In this document: one piece after another, positions 1-8,156 of the stretch | Layout: every line of letters begins with the position of its first letter | Numbering within the stretch: position 1 is the stretch's first letter | DNA from: Larix sibirica | Lineage: Eukaryota > Streptophyta > Pinopsida > Pinales > Pinaceae | NCBI GenBank assembly: GCA_004151065.3 | Contig: NWUY0300006511.1 | Span: 64,527-79,486, forward strand | Reading direction: 5' to 3' | Length of the DNA: 14,960 bases | Made by a program: the position numbers and the translations under genes | The notes under the pieces: generated by a model | What the model was told of the DNA's origin: nothing | Seen by the model: the letters and a program-made list of their open reading frames with translations, nothing else | Database searches by the model: none

Positions 1-841
1 ATTTAGTTATGAGGATTTGCACCATAAACATAACAAGTTCACAAATAATTAGTATGTAAATAACTTAATTCAATATTTATTATTTGTTTTATCTTTTCGA
101 ATAAATGACCAAAGTTTAATTTATAAGTTTTTGCATCACAATCAATCACAACAAGCTCAATTCATTATATTTAGAATATTTAAGCAAATAAATTCACNAG
201 GCCCATTTTAGACCTCAAAATTATCCTAATGGGATGTAAGAAGCATTAGGGATTCCAACATCATAACAATACCAAGAAAGAATATCCCCTTTCTCATAAA
301 ATGACCTCAATATATATATGCATGGTGAATGAAGGGAGGATGAATGTGGACTCCTAAGGACACCTGGACTTGAGTTGTGTAGTGAGTTCCAATGCCAAAG
401 TGAGGTGGAATCTAGTCATAGCAATAATCCTCCCGAAACTCATCCAAAAGCCATGTGAGGGAATACCATTTCCCCCCTAAGGTAGAGCAAGGATTTTTGG
501 CATGAATCTCTAATAGGCATGCAAGGGGAAATGGAAAGGTGATTGTCCCTCCCTGACAAGCATGCAGGGGGTGATGGTGGAAAAATAAGGCCTAGAGAAT
601 GGTAAAAGAGTGTGGTTTCAATTGAGAAAGTATGTATGGTCTCTGAGGATCCTATAGGGTGGAAATAAGGGTATAACATATGCCCCCTAAAGTGTGAGGT
701 TAGAAGTGAAACACTTTACAATAATATTAGGGAAAAGTAAGGTATTGGAAGCATGAAATTGGAGGGTACCTGCCATCGACCAAGTATGCATATATCATCT
801 CCGAGGTAGGCATATCCATGATCTGGAAAAGGACTACAAAG
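1..841. other. Unassigned AT-rich DNA, possibly part of a long 3' LTR
   Basis: I see no coding region here; the ORFs are short, lack recognisable motifs and occur on both strands. There is one ambiguous base (n) at position 198. A TATA-rich stretch lies at about 310-320. The hexamer GCATGC recurs at about 517 and 560 in similar surroundings. If the polypurine tract at 1888-1913 marks the end of an internal region, this stretch would lie inside or beyond a long 3' LTR of the minus-strand element. I could not find the far LTR end, so this is inference. Confidence 0.25.
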
Positions 842-987
842 CATGGCCCCCAAGAAAGTACAATGCATATCCATGTAATAATGTGCAAGATCATGGCCAC
901 AAAAAAGTATACATTGGTTCCATGTGATAAAAGGGATCATAGCCACGATCAGATACAATGTGGATCTATGTCACAATATACAATTAG
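842..987. repeat. Degenerate tandem repeat, about 46-50 bp x 3
   Basis: Three adjacent copies start at about 842, 892 and 938. Each opens with a variant of CATGGCC, then an A-rich stretch, then a variant of TACAATG and a variant of ATCCATGT. The spacings are 50 and 46 bp. The first two copies are the most alike. No spacer separates the units, so this is a simple tandem expansion inside non-coding DNA. Confidence 0.6.
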
Positions 988-1124
988 GAGGACAACCAAC
1001 ACCACTGGTAATGCTAAGATGGTCCTCATACATAGTCATAACTAGTGATATAAACTCCAACACATATTGGGAAGGGAAACAAGGCTGAGTGATGCAACCC
1101 CTAAACCTAAGGTCTTTGTCTCAA

Positions 1125-1400
1125 ACCCCGATGGTGTGATTCTATGACATGTGAATAGTTTTGCCGATGTTGAACATGCAAGAATCCGTCTGATTACTGG
1201 TCAATGATGTTTACTGTTAATAGATGCAGGGGAATCCACCGATGATGATAATGGACCCCAATACACCTAATACATTCTAGAAAATGTGAATAGATGAGTT
1301 GATGTCGAACATCCGTGGAACCGCTCGATTAGGATTCAATGATGTTTAACCCTTCTTGAATGCAAGAAACACCTACCACTAATGAATGAAAGCTCCAGGG
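1125..1400. repeat. Degenerate tandem duplication, about 135 bp x 2
   Basis: Two adjacent copies share GTGAATAG (1151 and 1286), GATGTTGAACAT versus GATGTCGAACAT, and TCAATGATGTTTA (1201 and 1336). All these pairs are offset by 135 bp. The ACCCC start motif (1125 and 1255) is offset by 130 bp, so small indels have accumulated. No coding signal is seen in either copy. Confidence 0.7.
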
Positions 1401-1887
1401 TTTTTTTGTTTCTAGACTCACTTCCTAGACAAGAATTCGATGTCAATAGGAAAAAATTCGTCGAAGGAGGCCCTTAATGTATCTCCCATCAATTGACATG
1501 AAATAGACATTGAGAGATGTGATAAAGATATAAAATATCACTAGGTATGAAAAATTGACACATGGATGTACGACACACAAGTTCAATGGGACCGAAGAAT
1601 GGCTGAACTAGGTTGGCATTCCCTTGAACATACAACACAACAACTGTGTAACTAGGCAACATAGACTCAAGAACACCATATAGACCATAGTGCAATGATT
1701 CTGGAGGCATCGAAGCACCCTCCATAGTGATTGGAAGAGTAACCAATCGGAGGAGTACTATAAGTCATGAACATGGTAAGGATATGAGGCAAATAGATAA
1801 CCCAACTATAAGACAAAGACGCAAACACATGCCATGTTCAAGGGAGACGTACTGGAATGCTGCCACTTCTTGAGATAAACATTGTAA
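1401..1887. other. Non-coding stretch next to a polypurine tract, candidate start of the 3' LTR (minus strand)
   Basis: No recognisable gene. An 85-codon minus-strand frame (1489-1746) is open but has no motif and no family likeness. Read on the minus strand, this stretch follows the polypurine tract at 1913-1888, and a TG dinucleotide occurs at 1881-1880. It could be the 5' part of the 3' LTR. Without the matching 5' LTR, which is not in the window, this cannot be confirmed. Confidence 0.25.
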
Positions 1888-1913
1888 TTCCTCCCCTCTT
1901 TTTTCTCTCTTTT
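1888..1913 (-). promoter_or_regulatory. Candidate polypurine tract (PPT) for plus-strand DNA priming
   Basis: The plus strand has an unbroken 26-base pyrimidine run, so the minus strand has an unbroken A/G run rich in AGAGAGAAAAAAGAGGGG. In LTR retrotransposons an A/G run just before the 3' LTR primes plus-strand synthesis. The position fits: it lies downstream, in transcription direction, of the end of the element A reading frame and of the tandem array. Against it, the nearest TG (at 1881) is seven bases away, a longer gap than usual, and no LTR partner is visible. Confidence 0.4.
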
Positions 1914-1928
1914 AAGTACCTTATTCAC

Positions 1929-2509
1929 TTTTTAACGATCTTGAAAAAGAGATAGAAGTATGCTAGATAATATATTTTTCAGAGGAGTTTAAAGATCCCA
2001 AAAAATTGAACTTGATGTCTGCTTCATTTTTTAACAAGCTTGAAACAATGATATAAGAGTGCTTGATATAGTGTCTTTCTTGTTAAATTTTGATGAGTCT
2101 GGAAAAGTAAACCCAAGTCCAGCTTCATTTTTTAGTGAGCTCGAAGAAGAAAGAGAAGATTGCTCGATATAGGTCCATTTACGTAGAAGTTTAACGATTC
2201 TGGAAAGGTAAACTCGATTCCTACTTCTGTTTTTAACGAGTTTGAAGAAAGGATAGAAGAGTGCTCGATATGAAACATTTTTTGTAGAAGTTTAACAATC
2301 CCAGGAAGGTCAAATCGAGACCTCCTTCCATTTTTAACGAGCTCAAAGGAGATAGGAAATAATTCGCGTAAATGTACCTTTTCTATGGAAGTTTAATGAG
2401 CCCAAAAAGTCAACTCGGATCCATATTTATTTTTTAAGGAGATAAAAGAAGAGAGAAAATTGCTCCATAAGGTGCCTTTTTATCTAGTTTTAACAAGCCC
2501 AAAAAATGA
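1929..2509. repeat. Tandem array of about six 101-bp units in the 3' untranslated region
   Basis: Units begin with variants of TTTTTAACGAGCTTGAAG at 1929, 2028, 2129, 2230, 2331 and 2431, giving spacings of 99, 101, 101, 101 and 100 bp; the last unit is partial. Each unit carries GTGCTCGATAT-like and GTAAACTCG-like blocks. A second, weaker TTTAACGA-type block (for example GAAGTTTAACGATTC at about 2186) sits inside each unit, so the unit may itself be an old dimer. The array lies between the end of element A coding sequence and the candidate PPT. Tandem arrays in this 3' UTR position are known in several plant Ty3/gypsy lineages. Confidence 0.88.
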
Positions 2510-3396
2510 TAAAAGGATACTTGGAAAGAGAGAACGAGTAGTAGTAGTAGTTGTCAATAGGTTCCTTTGCATGCAGAACCAATTGCGTGATAGGTGATGC
2601 AAGTGTGGAATCATGAGTAGAAGGGGACCACTCATAGCAACAGTTCTCTCTCCATAGGTAGGATACTGCAATAGGAAGAGAGGCGAGGTATCCGACTAGT
2701 AGTTGATTACAACAACAATATCATAAGCATAGGGATATAAGCAAGCGGCAAGGAACATGAAATAAGGGACTAAGTGTACGTGACCATAGAAGTAATAAAA
2801 ACCTTGGAACCCCCCAAGAAGGTCAGAATAATAATAATGATAGAGAAAAATGAGGCTCAATCTTCTTGGATTCATGGACTAAAGGGGTTCCTGGTCCTAC
2901 CATAACAAAAACATGGGAACCAAATAATAGTCCAAGTCCTACTCTAGGGTACCCCTATGGGGAAGGCATTACCGTCTGAGATACAATGTGCAAAAAGAAG
3001 GTGTGGATAATGTCATAATTAGACGAGATTGACCTTATGGCATAATAGTGGGAACAATACTAGATAAAACATGCAATGAGTGACAAAGGAAAAACCTATC
3101 CCTATATGCCAAAGATATAAATTACGTACCATAAGTGGATGCCGCTAAAACATCCTATGTCTCATTCATTAAATCCTAAAAAACATAGCCAAAATTATCT
3201 CCAAAACACACGTCAATAGGCCATAAAGGTAAAAATTGGAAAAATGCACATATGTAATGCTTTTAGATTTTTAAAGTTGTTGGGTCTTTAATGTTTTGTA
3301 ATGGATTGATACATAGCATACACACACAAAATAAAAATGCACACCACACCAAAACTATAATATATAATGTACAAATCATCTAGCAGGAACAAAATT
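2510..3396. other. Non-coding stretch between the element A frame and the tandem array
   Basis: I find no gene or structured element here. There are short microsatellite-like runs: TAG repeats near 2537-2551, AAT repeats near 2826-2840 and a CA run near 3320-3328. It would be 3' untranslated sequence of element A if the PPT assignment at 1888-1913 is right. Confidence 0.4.
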
Positions 3397-3560
3397 CTAC
3401 ACATAATACTTCTTCAAGTAAGGCCCACTGCGGGGCTCTAACAAAGGATCTCCATCATAATCGATTAATGCATATGCCCCTTGATGTAGCACATGTTTAA
3501 TTTTGTAGGGACGGTGACACAAGGGTTCTGTAGTCGAAACGAGGGTTTGAATAACATTCT
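3397..3560 (-). pseudogene. C-terminal tail of a Ty3/gypsy integrase (element A remnant)
   Basis: The minus-strand frame ending in TAG at 3397-3399 reads HRPYKIKHVLHQGAY, then LIDYDGD, then a terminal LKKYYV. This resembles the end of plant Ty3/gypsy pol polyproteins, where a GPY/F-like strand is followed by a GA-x-x-L-x-D-x-DG stretch and a final LK(K/R)YY-type end. No catalytic integrase core, RNase H or RT precedes it; about 80 bases upstream the sequence is already protease-RT linker. It therefore appears to be what remains after a large internal deletion. The short length limits confidence, and a different origin for this tail is possible. Confidence 0.6.
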
Positions 3561-3599
3561 CCACATTTTCTGATTGAGAAGAAAATATGATCTAGGTAC

Positions 3600-4157
3600 T
3601 TCTCATCCCAAGGTTGTTCATGAGCATCCATGACTTCTATAAGGGCCTCATCCAAAGGTAATACATCATAAAAAAGTCATGCGAAATAGGTGAGGAATCA
3701 TCCCAAGAGGGGAAGGGATCAATATCAACAACTAGGTGAGGATCGAAATTAGAATTGGGATCAACAACTAGGTGAGGATTGGGATTCAGATCAGGAAGCG
3801 ATTGGATTTCTTGAGAGGAAATCTCAACCACAGTGAGTGACATGGTATCTCCATAATAATCAACTTCACTCGATTTAGGTACTACCCAAGGATCAGAATA
3901 ACCAATGGATCCATCAATAAGTGAAGTGATCATGCAAATAAGAGCTTCCATTTTAGAGGTATTAGGCGCTGGAAAAGGGAAGGAACCCATCAGTGACGAG
4001 TCCTTAAGAAAACCGACACCCACACTCTCATATGTATTAATATAATTGTTGAAAAACAAAATGTTACTACTGGGGTTGAGGCACAAATATGACATGTAGT
4101 AAGAAACTTGATCTATAGTAACAATATTCCCTTGATGGGGGAATCAAAGGAGACAAA
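3600..4157 (-). pseudogene. Protease-RT linker of element A pol, broken
   Basis: This continues the element A polyprotein after the miniature element inserted at 4163-4490. The segment FPHQGNIVTIDQ at about 4140-4100 resumes the protease end. A 152-codon open stretch (4095-3637) follows, with SSLMGSFPFPAP and a later YSDPWV motif, matching from memory the linker between protease and RT in one widespread plant Ty3/gypsy family. The tail, with LPLDEALIEVMDA near 3660-3620, is in another frame, so a 1-base indel lies near 3660. It contains an in-frame 12-codon duplication. In intact members RT would follow; here it does not. Confidence 0.75.
3724..3795 (-). repeat. In-frame 36-bp duplication inside the pol linker
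   Basis: The 20-bp block ATCAACAACTAGGTGAGGAT occurs at 3724-3743 and 3760-3779, 36 bp apart, which is exactly 12 codons. On the minus strand both copies encode PHLVVD within the frame of the element A linker. The remaining 16 bp of the unit have diverged. The array is too short to be a satellite and looks like a local slippage or copying event that kept the frame. Confidence 0.8.
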
Positions 4158-4162
4158 AGACC

Positions 4163-4299
4163 TATTGGATCACGAGTGTCGTTAGACAAAAACCTACAGG
4201 CATTAATATCTCGACAATCACCAAAGTTAAGATCCATGAGAGGGGGCTAACCCATGTCGTAAAACTCACAAGGAGCGCTATACACAAATGCCGAAAATA
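4163..4299 (-). repeat. 3' LTR of the miniature element
   Basis: This 137-bp copy aligns along its whole length with 4358-4490, at roughly 80% identity by eye. Shared blocks include ACAGGCATTA (4196 and 4391), GTTAAGATCCA (4226 and 4422) and TAACCCATGTC. It lies directly next to the purine run of the internal region, which identifies it as the 3' copy in minus-strand orientation. Confidence 0.87.
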
Positions 4300-4307
4300 T
4301 CCCTCCC
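4300..4307 (-). promoter_or_regulatory. PPT of the miniature element
   Basis: The minus strand reads GGGAGGGA immediately before the start of the 3' LTR at 4299. An A/G run touching the 3' LTR is the expected plus-strand primer site. It is short, but the placement is exact. Confidence 0.7.
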
Positions 4308-4342
4308 AGCATTACCCAAGAGAGTTTTAACTCGATATTTGT

Positions 4343-4355
4343 CACTCTCATACCA
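4343..4355 (-). promoter_or_regulatory. Primer binding site of the miniature element, initiator-Met tRNA type
   Basis: The minus strand reads TGGTATGAGAGTG two bases after the 5' LTR end (CCAACA, ending at 4358). Ten of the first 12 bases match TGGTATCAGAGC, the complement of the initiator methionine tRNA 3' end used by many plant LTR elements. The 2-base gap after the LTR is also typical. Confidence 0.8.
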
Positions 4356-4357
4356 TT

Positions 4358-4490
4358 TGTTGGAGCACAATTGTCGTTTGACCAAAACCCACAGGCATTA
4401 GTCTTCGCTACAATCGCCGAAGTTAAGATCCACGAGAGGGGGTTAACCCATGTCACGAAACTCACGGGAGCTCAAACGCAAATTCCAATA
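4358..4490 (-). repeat. 5' LTR of the miniature element
   Basis: This 133-bp copy pairs with 4163-4299. On the plus strand it starts with TGTTGGA at 4358 and ends with TCCAATA at 4490. It abuts the PBS, so it is the 5' copy in minus-strand orientation. Differences from the other copy are many transitions and a few 1-2 base indels, which suggests an old insertion. Confidence 0.87.
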
Positions 4491-4866
4491 AGACCGACGC
4501 GACTACCACCTGCATGGCATAAAACCAATTATGACCAAGAAACATATTATAGTATAAGGGATCATTGGCCACTTCAACGTTGACATTGACAATTTTTCCC
4601 TCTAGTGTGATTGGAAAGGCAATGAAGATTCCTTGAGGTGTAAAAGTTCGATTTCCAAATGATTTTAATGTCATGGAAGATTGTATAAGCTCTGGGGAGC
4701 CTATACCACACCAACATGACATAGACATAACAAAAGTGGTGGCTCCTTCATCAATTCTAGTGTGAAAGATGTTCTTCCCATGTACGACTACTTGAATTTG
4801 CAAAGCAATTCGGTGGGAGAGCCTTGGTTGGCTATGTTCCATGTCAAAAATGACCAAACTCAATTA
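4478..4866 (-). pseudogene. Aspartic protease of element A (Ty3/gypsy), interrupted by the miniature element
   Basis: This retropepsin-like domain would cleave the Gag-Pol polyprotein. It follows the element A gag in the same frame, separated only by one TAA stop at 4864-4866. The active-site motif is DEGA (Asp codon 4752-4750) rather than the usual D-T/S-G-A. From memory, a DEGA protease is normal for this plant family, so it need not be a mutation. A later LGHNWFYAM segment (about 4530-4500) matches the conserved end of the domain. The reading frame then runs into the miniature element at 4490, and the domain resumes beyond it at about 4157 in another frame. With the TAA, the insertion and the frame change, no functional protease can be made. 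Confidence 0.85.
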
Positions 4867-6560
4867 AGAGGGATCAATCCCACCAATGCTCGACAACCGT
4901 GATTTCCATTGCGTGGGAAAATTTTTCAACACCTCGAGAGTAGACATGGCAGAAGGGGCCTGAGCTAAATCTTTCACAATATTGTAATTATTGGAAGCAT
5001 AGGCATTGAGATTATGCATTGCTTGTTGAAGTACCCCCTTAGGAGGGCGAATGACTGTGTCAAGCACATGCTGCTCTATTTGAAGAGGGCCATTATATTG
5101 GGATGTAGAGGCCAAGTTCTTTTCAGGATAATTCGTCTCAGGTTTCTCATAAGTATGATTACAAGTGGTTAAGGCGAGATTTTCTTCACATAAAAACACA
5201 TTAGCATTTGGTGGCCTATTGCCGTGAAGAGGATGACCTCCATTTCCCCCTTTTGGAGGGAGAGGATTTGCAACAATCATTTGTTGATGTTGTTGCTGAG
5301 GGGGGAAAGGATTCGTCAAGACAACATGATGTGGGGTAGAGTCTCGTTGAATGATGAACTCATTGACTTATTTTAAGTGTGGACAAAAATGCGTCATATC
5401 TTCATCGCCACAAATTTTACAAGGGAACTTTGGTTTCCTTTCCTTCTTATTTCCCCCAACATTAGGTGTTTAGGCTTGAAGGGTTCCTTGCTCAGTGGAA
5501 GGGTTTTTCTATTTATTTTATTTTTTTGTTTTCCCTCCAAATTGTTGAGGTTTGGTTGATTGAACTGAATTGACCTTAGAGGTCTGAGAAGGAACAATAG
5601 ATGGTTTGGTAGTAGGCACAATAGAAGAGGGAGTATTAGAAATAGAAATTTGATTGGACTACCCAATATACCAGCTCACTGAAGCAGTGGAGACATAAAC
5701 AATGATACCATCAACATGTGGTCTTGGGGTGGGTCTAGGTGGGTTGGTTTAAGGTCAAGGACAATGTGGGATAGTTTCCTATAAGGTGCCCGATTGTGAA
5801 TAAATTAAATCCAAATGTTGGGAACAGAGGATGGCTTGCTATTTTGTTGAGGCTCCACTTATAGCGACATCACGAGCAATGGGGGGTAACATGGACTTTG
5901 TGAACCAGTCTGCTAATAACTAGTATGCAATAGTAGCTTTTACAAGCCTTCACCTTCACCTCCATTCATGAATGTGATCGGAGATATGTGTCGTGTTGTT
6001 CTAATGTAATGATGTCAAAATATCAGTCCGAGTTTCATAACTGATAGGAAAATGAAAGTTTGTCAAGTAATCCATCGCTAATGCATTGAAGCTAGTATAT
6101 AAGGCACTTGGAAACTCAATATACCATTTAGAAGCATTTCGAGTTAGGTTCTGCAGGAAAAGATGTAGCTTAATATTGTCCTCCAACATAGAGTTAGAGA
6201 CACACCACAAATGATAAGTCGTGATATGTGTGGATGGGTCTTCCCATTTTATCATCAAACTTAGGAATGTCAGATGGGACTTTGTGTGGAATGGCCATCC
6301 ACAACAGATTATGAAAAATGGGATCATTTGTCAACTTTGACAAGTTCGGTGTGTTGATTTGTCAACATGGGCCTTTTTGGATCCGTTGATATAAGCAACT
6401 ACATTGTGGAAATATTTTACAGGGACCATGGTATTTTCATTAATGTGTGGAGCGAGGGGTGGAAGTGGTGGTGGCAAGGGTGGGGATTCAGTCTTAATAT
6501 GCTAGGAGGGTTCTTCCTGAGATACTTTCATCCTCTTTTCTCTTTGGATGAGGATTGAGA
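4864..6560 (-). pseudogene. gag of element A (Ty3/gypsy), decayed
   Basis: Gag builds the intracellular particle in which the element is copied. The frame is continuous from about 6245 to 4864 except for point stops. A capsid-type segment lies at 6327-6001, with YHLWCVSNS and a KWYIEFPSAL core of the retrotransposon gag domain. A nucleocapsid segment at about 5430-5380 reads CKICGDEDMTHFC; the usual zinc-binding His is replaced by Asp, and a stop follows soon after. A proline- and glutamine-rich tail (PPQQQHQQ, about 5300) leads to the protease. The N-terminal part (about 6550-6250) is in a different frame, with a 1-base loss near 6245. Stops include TAG at 6001-6003 and two TGA codons at 5958-5956 and 5952-5950 in an AGG-TGA-AGG-TGA context that looks like CGA decay. 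The start codon is not identifiable; upstream it meets the third ORF without a gap. Confidence 0.85.
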
Positions 6561-8013
6561 AAACATATAGTATGTACCTTTACTCGCAGATATGATTTTC
6601 ACGCCTTTCCAATTGCTTACCACCTTATGGAATGCTTATGGTAGTAAGAAAAATGGTAGATGGTAGGTTGGAAATACTTCTAGGTCCATTTCAAGCGACC
6701 AGATAAAGGTATTATCTCGATCGATGCCAAACCATAATTTGGAAGTATACTTCCTTACCAGATCATCAGGAATCCACTCCATTGCGTCTTTCTTAAGATC
6801 AGGGTACCATTATTCAAAAGTGTTCTTGTTGAAAACGATGTTGGTAGCATCCCGTGGAAATTTCCATGGTGCGAAATGTTATACGATACCCTATTTTAGA
6901 GTGATGGATGTTAATTTTAGACTGTGTGGTGGTCTCCATTTTCACATGGCTAGAGAAATAAGCAAGTACCCAAAAATGAAGTAGCCTCCAAAGTTTTGTG
7001 CATCTGTGTATGCTTGGAACAACTCGTCCATTAGAACTTGCACCGACTTAGTTGAGCTCCTTGAACATAAAATCTTGCGATTGATAGTGTGTCTAAAGTG
7101 CATTCCCCATTTGTGTATTTCCACATAACCTTACCAACAATAATTTGACATGCAACCTTGGTTGGCGGGTGATTAATATCAACAATGATGGTGCATTTTC
7201 CTCCATGCTTGGTGCCATATTTATCGTATAGGTTCAACTTCAAGTGACTTTTTCGCTCACTTATGCTCACACTACAAAGTTGTAGTGACATACTCCCCTT
7301 GCATTGAAAGACCTATAAGTTTGTGAATGCCATCTATATGAATCAAATTATATTTTCGGTTTAACCACAAAGTATAGCCACACATGAGGATGATAAAAAA
7401 CTTGTGCACTTCTATACATTTGTTGTGGCACCACAAACTAGAATATATTTCAGATTCATCAAGGTTGAATCTCTTAGGGATACAAAGTCATGTTTCCATT
7501 CTGGTATGGCTTGTCCATTTGTAGCTGGAAGGAAATTATGATATACACTAAGATGCATGTCTAGATACAGGTCCCCATAAGAAAAATCGATATCCATAAG
7601 CCGTGTATACTCTAATTTCCCCTGCAAAATCGCCTAAGGTTGTAATCCTGAGATCTAGCGAATTAGGTTTTACTACCTCCTTCTGCTTGGACTATGTCTT
7701 GCTAGAGGTTTCTTGCATGGCTAGCACATTCCCCATTTTCAATGTCTGACGCTGATACAAAATGGATCACAAGTTGTTCGGGTGCTTGGGGCTCACTTTG
7801 TACTAGAGGTTCCAGTTTGACTGCTCTATGTTCCTTCAACTTATTCAAGGATGAATGTTTTAGTAGTGATTAGATTGGGGTATATAATTCATCCAATGAG
7901 GAGGAAGTATTAAATTTTGAGATGTAGTGGATGAGTGGCATAATTAATGTATTGATTACAAATATGGAATGAGAGTTCACACGATCAAGATTGAATTCTT
8001 TAGATTTGGTCAT
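6530..8013 (-). pseudogene. Third ORF downstream of element B pol, unknown function, frameshifted
   Basis: An ATG at 8013-8011 opens a frame starting MTKSKEFNLD. The reading moves between frames: frame of 8013 to about 7690; frame of 7627 to 7412 (WKHDFVSLRDSTLMNLKYI); a piece near 7400-7290 (GYTLWLNRKYNLIHIDGIHK); 7291 to about 7060 (IIVGKVMWKYTNGECTLDTL); then one long frame from about 7124 to 6530 with point stops (MDELFQAYTDAQNFGGYF, DLVRKYTSKLWFGIDRDNTF). The pieces are coherent in composition and add up to about 490 codons. I do not recognise a named domain. The pieces resemble uncharacterised ORFs I recall from plant repeats, but I cannot verify that. No clear signal peptide or fusion-type membrane anchor is visible, so an envelope function is not supported. 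It lies about 140 bases after the pol stop, where env-like ORFs occur in plant Ty3/gypsy elements, and it runs directly into element A gag. Confidence 0.6.
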
Positions 8014-8051
8014 TACTATCTCCTTAAATGTCGATGAGACAACTAACCGGA

Positions 8052-8095
8052 CTGAAAAAAATAATTAAGAACTGAAAATATAAAAATCAACTGCC
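8052..8095 (-). promoter_or_regulatory. Two consecutive 3' splice-acceptor-like sites before the third ORF
   Basis: On the minus strand a T-rich tract ending in TTTTCAG (AG at 8073-8072) is followed by a second one, AATTATTTTTTTCAG (AG at 8053-8052). The second lies about 38 bases before the ATG at 8013. A CTTAAT branch-point-like sequence lies between them. An acceptor here would let a spliced subgenomic RNA express the third ORF, as for env in retroviruses. This is inferred from sequence form only; AT-rich DNA gives such sites by chance. Confidence 0.35.
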
Positions 8096-8156
8096 TGGAA
8101 ATGAACCTAACTCCCAACTAACTCACTCCCGATAGCAGTAGTGGATTATTGTGGAA

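Larger units (their letters stand above)
4163..4490 (-). mobile_element. Complete miniature LTR retrotransposon (TRIM/SMART class), 328 bp
   Basis: The element is bounded by a perfect 5-bp target-site duplication, AGACC, at 4158-4162 and 4491-4495. Its outer ends are perfect inverted heptamers, TATTGGA (4163-4169) and TCCAATA (4484-4490), which look like decayed TGTTGGA and TCCAACA; the inner end at 4358 still reads TGTTGGA. Two direct repeats of 137 and 133 bp flank a 58-bp middle holding a PBS and a PPT. It has no coding capacity, as expected for TRIM elements, which depend on proteins from autonomous elements. It sits inside the element A protease, where coding sequence stops at about 4491 and resumes at about 4157, so it inserted after A was in place. 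Its minus-strand orientation is given by the PBS. Confidence 0.88.

Noticed and set aside
1489-1746. Open minus-strand frame of 85 codons in the low-coordinate region
   Set aside because: No motif, no neighbour in frame and no likeness to retrotransposon proteins; it lies in a probable LTR and is short enough to be chance.
1929-2509. CRISPR-like array
   Set aside because: The 101-bp units are contiguous and degenerate with no unique spacers, and the context is a plant retrotransposon.
2537-2551. TAG microsatellite-like run, with AAT and CA runs further on
   Set aside because: Only a few units each; common in AT-rich plant DNA and not informative.
5394-5666. Leucine-rich stretch resembling a membrane or signal segment (LPLLLCLLPNHLLFLL)
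   Set aside because: It is a shadow frame. The true gag frame of element A runs through the same bases and gives a Ser/Thr/Pro-rich linker ending in the zinc knuckle.
6530-8013. Third ORF as a true envelope gene
   Set aside because: Position fits, but I see no signal peptide, cleavage site, fusion-type segment or C-terminal membrane anchor, so I call it only an ORF of unknown function.
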